From DATCMH01 sp036563505 (lineage in GTDB: Bacteria; Pseudomonadota; Alphaproteobacteria; Rhizobiales; Beijerinckiaceae), in contig DATCMH010000004.1 of NCBI GenBank assembly GCA_036563505.1, positions 1-62,696 on the forward strand: a stretch of DNA of 62,696 nt. The letters are read 5' to 3'. Made by a program: the position numbers and the translations under genes. This document shows, one piece after another, positions 51,351 through 60,017 of this stretch (its first letter is position 1; each line of letters starts with the position of its first letter). The notes beneath the pieces were generated by a model. It was not told where the DNA came from and ran no database searches. It worked only from the letters and a program-made list of their open reading frames with translations.

Positions 51351-53483
51351 ATGGCTACGACCGCCAACTACAACGCGAATACAGGCTTCCTCGTCGTGAC
51401 GGGCGATGCCCTGGACGAGACGGTTATCGTCTCTCGCAATGCTGCCGGTACCATCCTTCTCAACAACGGTGTCTCCATTCAGGGTGGCACGCCAACCGTG
51501 GCCAACACGGCGGCCATCCAGGCTTTCGGTCTGGGCGGTGACGACGCAATCAGTCTCAACGAGACGAATGGTGCCCTGCCCAATGCTTCGCTGTTCGGCG
51601 GCACGGGCAACGACACCTTGCAGGGTGGCTCGGGGTCCGACCAGCTCTTCGGCCAGGGCGAGAACGATACGCTCTTCGGGAAGGGCGGTGCCGATCTGCT
51701 CTTTGGCGGTGTCGGCAACGACGTCCTCGTGGGCGGGGATGCCGACGATCAGATGTTCGGTGAGGCTGGCAACGACCGGATGATCTGGAACCCGGGTGAT
51801 GATAGCGACGTCATGGAGGGCGGCGCCGACGCCGATATCGCGGAGGTGAACGGCGGCAACGGCGCCGAGACCTTCTCGATCGCCGCGAACGGCAGCCGCG
51901 TGCGTCTCGACCGCCTGGATCCCGCGCCGTTCAGCCTCGACATCGGCACGACCGAAACGATCGAACTCAACGCGAACGGAGGCAATGACGTTATCACGGC
52001 CGGGAACGGCCTGTCGGATCTGACCTCCCTTGCGCTCGACGGCGGCGCGGGCAGCGACACCATCCTCTCCGGTGACGGCGCTGACGTGCTGCTGGGCGGC
52101 GATGGCAACGACGTCGTTGCAGGTGGCCGAGGTGACGACGTGGCCTTCCTTGGCGCGGACGCCGACACGTTCGTGTGGAACCCCGGTGACGGGAACGATG
52201 TGGTCGAGGGGCAAGCCGGCGTCGACACCCTGCTGTTCAACGGCGCCAACACCGCCGAGACCATCAACGTGTTCGCGAACGGAGGCCGAACGACCCTCAC
52301 CCGTGACATCGCCGCGGTCACGATGGACCTGAATGGCGTCGAGGTGATCGACCTCAAGACCCTTGGCGGCGCGGACAAGATCGCCATCGGCGACCTGTCT
52401 GGCACGAGCACCACCGCAGTCGTTGTCGACCTCGCCTCCGCGGCCAGCGTCGCTGATGGGCAGGCCGATCAGGTCAGCGTGCGTGGGACAAGTGGCGCGG
52501 ACAACCTCGCGCTCTCCGGGCTGGGCAGCCTTCAGATCGATGGACTGGCTGCAACTGTACGCATCGACCACGCGGACGTTGGCCTGGATGCGCTCACGAT
52601 CCTTGCGGGCGATGGCGACGACCGGATCGACGCGAGTGCGATTGCCTCTGGCTCGTTAGCGCGGAGCCTCTTCGGCGAGGAAGGCAACGATCTGTTCGTC
52701 GCCGGGGCTGGGTCCGACCATATCGACGGCGGCTCTGGCGTGGATACCGCCGACTACGGCGCATCGTCCGTCGGGGTCAACGTGAGTTTGGCATCGGGAG
52801 CCGGGTCGGGCGGGCTCGCCACTGGTGACGTGTTGGTGTCGGTTGAGAACGTGATCGGCAGCGCCCTCAACGATCTGCTCACCGGTGACGACAAGGCGAA
52901 TGTGCTGCAAGGCGGCCTTGGCGCGGATAGCCTGACTGGCGGAGACGGCGCGGACCTCATCTACGGTAACCAGGGCGAGGACATGATCTTCGGTGGCCAG
53001 GGTTTCGATACGGTTTTCGGCGGACAAGGTCTCGACCTCATCTACGGCAACCAGGGCGAGGATCTCATCTACGGCAACTTAGGCGAGGACACGCTCTTTG
53101 GTGGCCAGGGGCAAGACACCCTCTTTGGCGGGCAAGGAGCTGACCAGATCTACGGCAACCTCGGCGAGGATCGCCTCTTCGGCAACCTTGGCGACGATCA
53201 GCTCTACGGTGGTCAGGGCAACGACGTTCTGGATGGAGGGCTCGGCAGCAACCTACTCGTGGGTGGGCTGGGCGCAGACGTCTACGTGCTCGCCCCAGGT
53301 GCTGGGGCTGACCAGATCAACGGGTTCAGCGTCTCGGATGGTGATCGCCTCGGCCTCTCAGGCCAGACCTTCACCTTGACCAACTCAAGCGACGGTGACG
53401 TGCTGCTCCTGCTCTCAGGCGGGGGCACGCTGGAGCTGAACGGCATCACGCAAGCACAGTTCTCGCCAGGTTCCATCGCCTGA
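51351..53483 (+). CDS. RTX-like calcium-binding repeat protein 1 (710 residues)
   Basis: A large acidic Gly/Asp-rich protein without an N-terminal signal peptide, as expected for type I secretion. Residues about 70-145 hold canonical GGxGxDxLx repeats (LFGGTGNDTLQGGSGSDQLF). The middle carries beta-rich segments interleaved with repeats (IWNPGDDSDVMEGGADAD). Residues about 535-640 form a dense array alternating YGNQGED/YGNLGED with FGGQGxDT. The C-terminus (LLLSGGGTLELNGITQAQFS) differs from the four other RTX proteins here and resembles common RTX ends. GGAG lies seven bases before the ATG. No exporter gene is in the window. Possible roles are surface layer, adhesion or matrix. Confidence 0.9.
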   Translation: MATTANYNANTGFLVVTGDALDETVIVSRNAAGTILLNNGVSIQGGTPTVANTAAIQAFGLGGDDAISLNETNGALPNASLFGGTGNDTLQGGSGSDQLFGQGENDTLFGKGGADLLFGGVGNDVLVGGDADDQMFGEAGNDRMIWNPGDDSDVMEGGADADIAEVNGGNGAETFSIAANGSRVRLDRLDPAPFSLDIGTTETIELNANGGNDVITAGNGLSDLTSLALDGGAGSDTILSGDGADVLLGGDGNDVVAGGRGDDVAFLGADADTFVWNPGDGNDVVEGQAGVDTLLFNGANTAETINVFANGGRTTLTRDIAAVTMDLNGVEVIDLKTLGGADKIAIGDLSGTSTTAVVVDLASAASVADGQADQVSVRGTSGADNLALSGLGSLQIDGLAATVRIDHADVGLDALTILAGDGDDRIDASAIASGSLARSLFGEEGNDLFVAGAGSDHIDGGSGVDTADYGASSVGVNVSLASGAGSGGLATGDVLVSVENVIGSALNDLLTGDDKANVLQGGLGADSLTGGDGADLIYGNQGEDMIFGGQGFDTVFGGQGLDLIYGNQGEDLIYGNLGEDTLFGGQGQDTLFGGQGADQIYGNLGEDRLFGNLGDDQLYGGQGNDVLDGGLGSNLLVGGLGADVYVLAPGAGADQINGFSVSDGDRLGLSGQTFTLTNSSDGDVLLLLSGGGTLELNGITQAQFSPGSIA

Positions 53484-53512
53484 GCTAGGTCCAAACAGGT
53501 CAGCTGTAAATA

Positions 53513-53548
53513 AGGCCTGGCCGCAGCGATGCGCGCCGGGCTTTTTTT
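53513..53548 (+). terminator. Rho-independent terminator after RTX gene 1
   Basis: GCCTGGC and GCCGGGC, with inner CGC/GCG pairs around AGCGAT, form a strong hairpin followed by seven T residues. It begins 30 bases after the stop. The same core (CCGCAGCGATGCGCGCCGGG) recurs at five later sites in the region. Confidence 0.85.
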
Positions 53549-53668
53549 ATCCCGCAAATCGATATTTATAGGGGGATCAGTGGCAAACGCCGGCCCGGTC
53601 CATCGACACGCTTCAGGCGCGCTTGAGAGAGTGGCTGGCCGGCAGAATGAGATTTAGTGCTCGGCCTG

Positions 53669-54562
53669 TTATCCGATCAAGGCCGTCCTCAGAGCCGGAA
53701 CGTCAGCTAGGACGTGATCCACGAACGCTGCAACGCGAGGTGTCTTGCGAAGGTCGGCATGGGTCAGCACGTACCAGCTGCGGGTCAAGTCATTCACGAC
53801 GGGCAAAACTTGTACAAGGCCGTCCTCTGCGTCGCCCAGTGTGGTGGGCAAAGGCGCGACGCCAAGGCCAGCCTTCACGGCTGACAGCGTGCCCAGCATA
53901 CTGCTGTTTCGGTTGACGACCCGAGCATTTGGCACGGCGTCGCGAAGCCACTTCGCGGCACGATGGTTTTGCATGATCCCGTCAAAGCCGATCATCGCGT
54001 GATGGGCCAAGTCCTCGGTACTGGCCGGCCTGCCATGTTGCTGGACGTAGCTCTTGCTCGCGTAGATGGCCCAGACCGAGTCGCAGATTTTGCGACCCAC
54101 AAGGCTCTCGTCGTTGGGCTCGCCTGAGCGGAAGGCAACGTCGGCCTCGCCTTTGGCGATATCGAGATAGCGATCACTGGTGACGAACTCGACCTTGAGG
54201 TCTGGATAACGCTCGTAGAACCGGTCGAGCAGCCCGGATGCTGCGATGCGGGACACGGTCGGCTCAGGGCAGGTCAAACGCACGACGCCTCTCAGGTCGT
54301 TCTTGAGCGCCAGCACCTGACGTTCGAGCGCGACGACAGCGCTTTCCACCGCCAGCACGGAGTCGATGAGTGCCTCTCCCAGCTCCGACATTCGGTAGCC
54401 GGTCGGATGGCGCTTCACTAGCGAGAGCCCGAGGCGGCTCTCAAGTTCGGCGATCCTGCGGTGAACCGTCGACTGGTTGACGCCAAGCACTTTCGCCGCG
54501 GCCAGCGTGCTGCCGTGCCTTGAGACGGCAATGAGGTGGCGCAGGTCGCCCCAGTCGAACAT
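53669..54562 (-). CDS. LysR-family transcriptional regulator
   Basis: 297 residues. The N-terminal helix-turn-helix is LAAAKVLGVNQSTVHRRIAE followed by LESRLGLSLVKRHPTGY. The effector domain has LRGVVRLTCPEPTVSRIAAS, EADVAFRSGEPNDESLVGRK and SAVKAGLGVAPLPTTLGD. It is divergent from a small cupin gene across 101 bases, so it probably controls it. It interrupts the RTX array. The effector is unknown. Confidence 0.92.
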   Translation of the reverse strand: MFDWGDLRHLIAVSRHGSTLAAAKVLGVNQSTVHRRIAELESRLGLSLVKRHPTGYRMSELGEALIDSVLAVESAVVALERQVLALKNDLRGVVRLTCPEPTVSRIAASGLLDRFYERYPDLKVEFVTSDRYLDIAKGEADVAFRSGEPNDESLVGRKICDSVWAIYASKSYVQQHGRPASTEDLAHHAMIGFDGIMQNHRAAKWLRDAVPNARVVNRNSSMLGTLSAVKAGLGVAPLPTTLGDAEDGLVQVLPVVNDLTRSWYVLTHADLRKTPRVAAFVDHVLADVPALRTALIG

Positions 54563-54621
54563 TCGAGAGTTATGCAGTCCTGCGGAGCCCTATGCAAACT
54601 CTCTGCTGCCCACTCCCATGG

Positions 54622-54648
54622 GCATGAGCCTAGCCTCATGCGCATGAG
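54622..54648. promoter_or_regulatory. Overlapping palindromes in the LysR-cupin divergent region
   Basis: GCATGAG (54622-54628) and CTCATGC (54635-54641) form an inverted repeat with a six-base spacer, and CTCATGCGCATGAG (54635-54648) is a perfect 14-base palindrome. They end 15 bases before the cupin ATG, a good place for an operator. Binding by the adjacent LysR protein is inference. Confidence 0.5.
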
Positions 54649-54663
54649 ACGAGGACGACCAAC

Positions 54664-55077
54664 ATGCACGAGACCAGCACGATCGAGACCATGACCGCCG
54701 GCCTAACCGTTGGCGTGACGCGAAGCGCCCAGAACAGCGGGATGGCGAAGCTGACGCCCCTTCATCGTGAGGTGGTCCAAGGCATGCCTCGAATGGCAGA
54801 TCAAGAGGTGCGGGTGCTCTATGCCACCCTGCTTCCCGGCGACGTCACGCCTCATCACTCGCACCGGTTCCCGGTGACGGTGTTCGTCACCGAAGGCACG
54901 TTCACGTTGGCTTTAGAGGGGCAGGCGCCCATCGCGATCGGACCCGGCCAAGCGTTCGTGGAGCCGGCCGGCGTGAGGATGACAGGCCATAACACGGGCG
55001 ACACGCCGGCTCGGATGGCACTGTTCTACGTGTGCGAACCCGGAGCGCCTTTCGCTGATCCCATCAGCGACAGCTAG
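54664..55077 (+). CDS. Small cupin-domain protein
   Basis: 137 residues forming a single cupin barrel. Metal motif 1 is in DVTPHHSHRFPVTVFVTEGT and motif 2 in GQAFVEPAGVRMTGHNTG. There is no signal peptide. The gene is divergent from a LysR regulator and lies 132 bases before RTX gene 2. Catalytic role unknown; many such cupins bind small hydroxylated or aromatic compounds. Confidence 0.82.
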   Translation: MHETSTIETMTAGLTVGVTRSAQNSGMAKLTPLHREVVQGMPRMADQEVRVLYATLLPGDVTPHHSHRFPVTVFVTEGTFTLALEGQAPIAIGPGQAFVEPAGVRMTGHNTGDTPARMALFYVCEPGAPFADPISDS

Positions 55078-55209
55078 ACCCCTCCTTCTCACCGGCATCC
55101 GGCCAGCGCTGCTCAGAACGGAGAGCGACGGCCCCCTCTCCCACATGAGGCAGCCAGGCGCCTGTCTCGTTGGGACGGCTCAACTGCGCCCTGAACAGGG
55201 AGACAGACC

Positions 55210-56181
55210 ATGGCACTCATCAACGGCACACCGGCGAGTGAGACGATCACGGGCAACAACGAAGCCGACACCATCTTCGGCTTCGAGGGCCAGGACACCA
55301 TCAGAGGCGCGCTTGGCAACGACCTGATCTACGGCAATCAGGGCAACGATCAGATCTTGGTCAATGCTCCATTCGGCTTCGACACCGTATTTGGTGGTCA
55401 GGGCAACGACACAATCGCCGCCAATGACGTGGGACAGGTGCTCGCGTACGGCAACCTGGGTGACGACGTGATCGCCGGCAGCACTGGCGCAGATACGATG
55501 TTCGGCGGTCAGGGCAATGATGGACTGTTGGGAGCTGCGGGCGATGATCTCGTCTACGGCAACCTGGGCAACGATCTCATCAGCGCCGGTGTGCCCACCG
55601 CGGGCAATGACACCATCTACGGCGGCCAGGGCACTGACACGATCAATCTCGCCGGCGCGAACGGTCGGGCGTTGATCTACGGCAACCTGGGCAACGACGT
55701 TATTCTTGGGACAGAGGGTGCCGACACTATCTTCGGTGGCCAGGGCGCTGACCTGATCACCGGACGTGCTGGCGCAGATGTGCTCTCAGGTAACCTGGGT
55801 GCGGACACATTCGTCTATGTGTCTCCGGCTGACGACAGCCCCTCTGGCGCTCAGGCGAACTCAGCCACGAGCGCGGGCAACCTCGACACGATCACGAGCT
55901 TCGTGGTGGGTGAGGACAAGCTCGACTTCCAGGTGGCGGCCACCGCTGGCACGTTCGGCACGGTGACGATCGGCACGAGCGGGGACTACAAGGCTGCGTT
56001 TGACGCGGCGGTCGCCAACAAGAACGGCAACCAGTACGTCTTCGTCAAAGACGCGTCGGGCGGCGGCTTCCTGTTTGCCGACGTGAGCGCCGCGAACGGT
56101 GGGATCGGTGGCGCCTTCAGCGATGGCGACACAGCCATCTTCATCGCTAGCGGTTCCGTGACCGCCACCGACATCGTCTGA
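55210..56181 (+). CDS. RTX-like calcium-binding repeat protein 2 (323 residues)
   Basis: About 15 RTX-type units occur between residues 10 and 205, alternating FGGQGND and YGNLGND with 10-20-residue loops (IYGGQGTDTINLAGANGRAL). A conserved C-terminal domain (about 225-323) follows: LDTITSFVVGEDKLDFQ, NQYVFVKDASGGGFLFADV and SGSVTATDIV. The first 45 codons are almost identical in DNA to RTX gene 3. There is no signal peptide. GGGAG lies about ten bases before the ATG. Likely secreted by a type I system encoded elsewhere. Confidence 0.88.
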   Translation: MALINGTPASETITGNNEADTIFGFEGQDTIRGALGNDLIYGNQGNDQILVNAPFGFDTVFGGQGNDTIAANDVGQVLAYGNLGDDVIAGSTGADTMFGGQGNDGLLGAAGDDLVYGNLGNDLISAGVPTAGNDTIYGGQGTDTINLAGANGRALIYGNLGNDVILGTEGADTIFGGQGADLITGRAGADVLSGNLGADTFVYVSPADDSPSGAQANSATSAGNLDTITSFVVGEDKLDFQVAATAGTFGTVTIGTSGDYKAAFDAAVANKNGNQYVFVKDASGGGFLFADVSAANGGIGGAFSDGDTAIFIASGSVTATDIV

Positions 56182-56199
56182 TCCGTCCAACCAACGACA

Positions 56200-56258
56200 G
56201 GCCTGGAGCACACGGCTCCAGGCCACTCCTCGCCCGGCTGTAGCAATGCGCGCCGGCC
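56200..56258 (+). terminator. Double hairpin after RTX gene 2
   Basis: GGCCTGGAGC (56200-56209) pairs perfectly with GCTCCAGGCC (56215-56224) over a five-base loop. A second, degenerate hairpin with the shared core TAGCAATGCGCGCCGG follows at 56231-56258. No T-run is present. The same two-hairpin layout follows RTX genes 3 and 4. Confidence 0.65.
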
Positions 56259-56351
56259 CAGGGGCAAGTTCCGTTTGCCCGGTCCGGAACTCGCAACGAC
56301 CCTCCTGGTTGATCGCGCAACTGCATGGCAGGGGCTCAGGAGGGTGAAGTC

Positions 56352-56891
56352 ATGACGCGGTGGCGAGCCAGTGGCGTTGTAGCTCTTTGCTTCGGCCTGG
56401 CCAGCATCTGCCTTGTAGGCGAAGCTCAGGCGCAAGTCGTAGCCCTTGGTGCCAGCAACACCGCCGGGAAGGGTGTCAGCCCGAGCTATGCCTGGCCCTC
56501 TCAGCTCGAAGGGATGCTGCGCGCTCGCGGCATCGACGCTCAGGTGATCAACGCCGGAGTGAATGGCGACGACACGAGCGGAATGCTGGCGCGGGTCGAC
56601 AGGTCCGTTCCGGCTGGAACCCGGCTCGTGATCTTAGATAAGGCAGCCTCGAACGATCGACGCCGTGGGGTCGACACAGAGGGCAATGTCGGAGCGATCG
56701 TTCAGGCTTTGAGGGCTCGCGGCATCCGCACGATCGTGATCCCAGGCATGCACGGCTGGGCCAATCGCCAGCTTCAGCCCGACGGCATTCACATCACCGA
56801 GGAAGGACACGCAGCCGTTGCAACACGCCTGCTGCCCTTGGTGGCCGCTGAACTCGGAGGCGCAGGAGGGCGCGGGCAGAGACGGCGGTAG
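56352..56891 (+). CDS. Exported SGNH/GDSL-family hydrolase
   Basis: 179 residues. A signal peptide (VVALCFGLASICLVGEAQAQ) leads into VVALGASNTAGKGV, where the nucleophile Ser of block I reads GASNT. Block II is likely INAGVNGDDTSGML. Block III appears as KAASNDRRRGV, retaining Asn-Asp. The Asp/His dyad is in QPDGIHITEEGHAAVATRLL. GGAGG lies nine bases before the ATG. Its placement inside the RTX array suggests an esterase or deacylase acting on secreted or surface material; that link is inference. Confidence 0.85.
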   Translation: MTRWRASGVVALCFGLASICLVGEAQAQVVALGASNTAGKGVSPSYAWPSQLEGMLRARGIDAQVINAGVNGDDTSGMLARVDRSVPAGTRLVILDKAASNDRRRGVDTEGNVGAIVQALRARGIRTIVIPGMHGWANRQLQPDGIHITEEGHAAVATRLLPLVAAELGGAGGRGQRRR

Positions 56892-56970
56892 AGGCCGGCT
56901 TTCTCGCAAAAGGATGACCGCCTGGTAATCACAACCTTCAGGCCAAGACAGGCCTCGACCGCGACGCTGA

Positions 56971-57005
56971 CAGGCCCGACCGCGGCGATGCGCGCCGGAT
57001 TTGCC
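56971..57005 (+). repeat. Copy of the shared hairpin core after the SGNH gene
   Basis: GGCCCGACCGCGGCGATGCGCGCCGGATT matches the hairpin core found after the RTX genes (consensus CCGCAGCAATGCGCGCCGGG) but lacks both a perfect stem and a T-run. It lies about 80 bases after the SGNH gene stop and is probably a decayed copy. Confidence 0.5.
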
Positions 57006-57363
57006 ATGGCGACTTCCGCCGGTGCGACCCTGACGCCAGCGGGATCTTTCTTCGTACCGGGGTCTATGCCAGCCTTGAGCGTCCGTGCTGTCACAAGGCC
57101 GGATCAGCCGTTGACATGGCTGTGCACTGCCTTCGCCCTGCCAGCTCCACCGCTCCCGGAGCTGGTGGGGCGCTTTCATGTGGGGTCATGCAACGGAGCA
57201 CGAGAGCGACAGATCTCGCGCAATCCGTGCCGCAGCGTTCGCGCACAATCGCTGAGACTCTCCATGCAATCCTAGCTATTGTTCGGGCCGGGGGGTCGGC
57301 CAGGCGTTGTGCCTTTGCTGAGTTGGTCAGCAGCTGATCTGCGCCTAGCACGGGAAGCACACC
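57006..57363. other. Intergenic region before RTX gene 3
   Basis: No gene is supported in these 358 bases. CCAGCTCC (57141-57148) and GGAGCTGG (57158-57165) form an eight-pair hairpin with a nine-base loop. A GGGAAG ribosome site directly precedes the ATG of RTX gene 3. No clear sigma-70 promoter is visible. Confidence 0.5.
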
Positions 57364-58329
57364 ATGGCACTCATCAACGGCACACCGGCGAGCGAAGCGA
57401 TCAACGGCAATAACGAAGCCGACACGATCTTCGGCTTCGAGGGCCAGGACACCATCAGGGGCGGGCTTGGAAACGACCTGATCTACGGCAACCAGGGCAA
57501 CGATCAGATCCAAGCTGACGCCGCGTTTGGCTTCGACACGGTGTTCGGTGGTCAGGGGAATGACGTTCTAGCTTACGCGCAAACCGGTCAGCTGATCGCC
57601 TATGGCAACCTGGGCGATGACACGATCACCGGCAGCACCGGCGCGGATACGATCTTCGGTGGGCAGGGCAACGATTTCATCGCCACGCGCGAAGGTGACG
57701 ACCTCGTCTACGGCAACCTGGGAAGCGACTTCTTGTTCGCAGGCGTGACCATGGGTGGGACGGATACGGTCTACGGTGGACAGGGCGCCGACACGCTCGA
57801 ATTTGCGGGCAGTCTCACCAAGGCGATGATCTACGGCAACCTCGGCAACGACTCGATCCGCGGCGGCGAGAGCGCTGACACCATCTTCGGTGGGCAGGGC
57901 TCGGACATCATCGAGGGACGCAACGGGGCCGATCTGTTATCGGGCAACCTGGGCGCGGACACCTTCGTGTACACGCAAAGCCCCACGAACGAGTCACCGT
58001 CTGGTACGCAAGGGAATGCCGCCGTGAGTGCGGGCAACCTCGACACGATCACGAGCTTTGTCACAGGCGAGGACAAGCTCGACTTCATCGGGAAGGGCGG
58101 GTTTGGCACGGTCACGATCGGCACGAGCGGCGACTACGCCGCGGCCTACCAGGCGGCTGTGACCAACAAAGGTGCCAACCAGTACGTGTTCGTGAAGGAC
58201 GCCTCGGGCGGGGGCTTCTTGTTCGCGGACGTGGATGGGGCAGCCGGAGCAGCGGGTGGCACGTTCAATACGGGCGACACAGCCATCTTCATCGCCAACG
58301 GTACCGTGGCTGCAACAGACATCTTCTGA
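57364..58329 (+). CDS. RTX-like calcium-binding repeat protein 3 (321 residues)
   Basis: Closest paralogue of RTX protein 2 throughout: same N-terminus (ALINGTPASEAINGNNEADT), same alternation of FGGQGND and YGNLGND units, same C-terminal domain (LDTITSFVTGEDKLDF, TIGTSGDYAAAYQAAVTNKG, GGGFLFADV). Differences cluster in the loops between repeats (TMGGTDTVYGGQGADTLEFA). There is no signal peptide. Recent tandem duplication with gene 2 is likely from the DNA-level identity of their first 140 bases. Confidence 0.88.
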   Translation: MALINGTPASEAINGNNEADTIFGFEGQDTIRGGLGNDLIYGNQGNDQIQADAAFGFDTVFGGQGNDVLAYAQTGQLIAYGNLGDDTITGSTGADTIFGGQGNDFIATREGDDLVYGNLGSDFLFAGVTMGGTDTVYGGQGADTLEFAGSLTKAMIYGNLGNDSIRGGESADTIFGGQGSDIIEGRNGADLLSGNLGADTFVYTQSPTNESPSGTQGNAAVSAGNLDTITSFVTGEDKLDFIGKGGFGTVTIGTSGDYAAAYQAAVTNKGANQYVFVKDASGGGFLFADVDGAAGAAGGTFNTGDTAIFIANGTVAATDIF

Positions 58330-58347
58330 TCGAACGAACTCACACCA

Positions 58348-58413
58348 GGCCCGGAGCACCACACTCCAGGCCACCTCAGGCCCGGCCGCAGCAATGCGCG
58401 CCGGGCTTTTTCG
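58348..58413 (+). terminator. Double-hairpin terminator after RTX gene 3
   Basis: GGCCCGGAG (58348-58356) pairs with CTCCAGGCC (58364-58372) with one mismatch. The second hairpin, GCCCGGC-CGC-AGCAAT-GCG-C-GCCGGGC, is followed by TTTTT. This is the best-formed copy of the shared terminator. Confidence 0.85.
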
Positions 58414-58637
58414 TTTATGGTCTCGCTGGCGCGTGATGGCTCTCCTACATTCATTGCTTGGTGGGCGCGGTGGCACCTCGGAAAAGGCCGCGTCCCGGGC
58501 CAGGCGGACGCAACGACCTCACAACCAAGCGCGTCTTGTCAGGCCTGTTCAGACCCGATCAGCTCTACGTTGCAGTTGCGCTGAACCCGACTATGGTTCG
58601 CGCCCCGCGTGCTCGCGCGACCACCAGAGGCTGACAC

Positions 58638-59873
58638 ATGGCGACTGTACCGGGCACCTCGGGTGCTGACTTCCTCGTTGGCACCACGAGTGCCGACTCG
58701 ATCACGGGCCTTGCTGGCAACGACACCATCAACGGTGGTGGTGCCAACGACGTGATCTACGGCAACCAGGGCGAGGACTCGATCTTCGGCACGGCGCCGT
58801 TCACGGATCCGTCCACGTCTGTGACGACGACCGCAGGTCTCGACGCTGTGTTCGGTGGCCAGGGCAACGACACGGTGGACTACACGGCCGTGGGCTCGGC
58901 CAGCCAAGTGCTCGTCTACGGCAACCTGGGCGATGACTCGCTCGTGGGTGGCGCGGGCGCTGACACGCTCTTCGGCGGCCAGGGTCTCGACACGCTGATC
59001 GGCAGCGGCGGCAACGATCTGGCCTACGGCAACCAGGGCAACGACTCGATCTTCGGCACGGGCGCGATCGGCACGGACACCGTGTACGGCGGCCAGGGTG
59101 TCGACAGGATTCAACTCTTCGGCTCCACCTCCGGCTCTGCTCTTATCTACGGCAATCTCGGTGACGACTTCATCGATGGGACCAATGGCAATGACACCGT
59201 CTTCGGTGGCCAAGGCCGGGACGACCTGTTCGGCAACCTCGGCAACGACCTGATCTATGGCAACCTGGGCAACGACCTTATCCGCAGCGGCATCGGTCCG
59301 GGCGGCACCGACACGATCTACGGCGGCCAGGGCGACGACGTGTTGAACTACCAGAGCGAGACGAATTCAGGGCAGCTGATTTACGGCAACCTGGGCAACG
59401 ACACTCTGGTTGGGTCAGGTGCCAAGGACACCATGTTCGGTGGTCAGGGTACGGACTCGATCCTGGGCGGTGTCGGAGCTGACCTGCTCTCGGGCAACCT
59501 GGGCAACGACACGTTCCGCTACACGGACGTGAACCAGTCCCCGGCGACCTCGGCCGCCACCATCGACACGATCTCGGACTTCGTGACGGCCCAGGACAAG
59601 CTCGGACTAACCACCGCTGGCGCGGGCCTGGCGGCGGGTTCCGCGACGAACTACCGGGCTGCAGGGAACACCGGAAATGACTTCGCCTCGGCGCTCACGC
59701 TCGCCAACACCACCCAGGGCGCCTCGGCAGCGGTCGACTACGTGTTCGTGGCCAACGCCTCGGGCGCGGGCGGCTTCCTGTTCGCCGACACCGACGACTC
59801 CGGCACGATCACGAACACCGACCTGGCGATCGCGATCGCCTCGGGCACGGTGGCGGCAACCGACATCGTCTGA
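58638..59873 (+). CDS. RTX-like calcium-binding repeat protein 4 (411 residues), EF-hand-like loop at C-terminus
   Basis: Repeat region from about residue 15 to 295, again alternating YGNLGDD and FGGQGxD with inserted loops (SIFGTAPFTDPSTSVTTTAG). The C-terminal domain (about 305-411) has IDTISDFVTAQDKLGL, VDYVFVANASGAGGFLFAD and SGTVAATDIV. Within it DTDDSGTITNTD matches the EF-hand loop pattern (acidic or oxygen ligands at positions 1, 3, 5 and 12, Gly at 6, Ile at 8), suggesting a second kind of calcium site. GAGGCTGACAC precedes the ATG, a weak ribosome site. There is no signal peptide. Confidence 0.88.
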   Translation: MATVPGTSGADFLVGTTSADSITGLAGNDTINGGGANDVIYGNQGEDSIFGTAPFTDPSTSVTTTAGLDAVFGGQGNDTVDYTAVGSASQVLVYGNLGDDSLVGGAGADTLFGGQGLDTLIGSGGNDLAYGNQGNDSIFGTGAIGTDTVYGGQGVDRIQLFGSTSGSALIYGNLGDDFIDGTNGNDTVFGGQGRDDLFGNLGNDLIYGNLGNDLIRSGIGPGGTDTIYGGQGDDVLNYQSETNSGQLIYGNLGNDTLVGSGAKDTMFGGQGTDSILGGVGADLLSGNLGNDTFRYTDVNQSPATSAATIDTISDFVTAQDKLGLTTAGAGLAAGSATNYRAAGNTGNDFASALTLANTTQGASAAVDYVFVANASGAGGFLFADTDDSGTITNTDLAIAIASGTVAATDIV

Positions 59874-59890
59874 CCTGATCAGACAACATC

Positions 59891-59956
59891 AGGCCTGGAG
59901 CCCAGTGCTCCAGGCCACCTCAGGCCCGGCCGCAGCCATGCGCGCCGGGCCTTTTG
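59891..59956 (+). terminator. Double-hairpin terminator after RTX gene 4
   Basis: GGCCTGGAGC (59892-59901) pairs perfectly with GCTCCAGGCC (59907-59916) over a five-base loop. The second hairpin, GGCCCGGC with GCCGGGCC (59923-59951), is followed by TTTTG. Layout and sequence match the element after RTX genes 2 and 3. Confidence 0.85.
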
Positions 59957-60017
59957 TTGCTAAATGACCCGCCGTGCCATACGCCCGAGCATCGCTGATC
60001 TAAGCAAGGGGGCAGCA

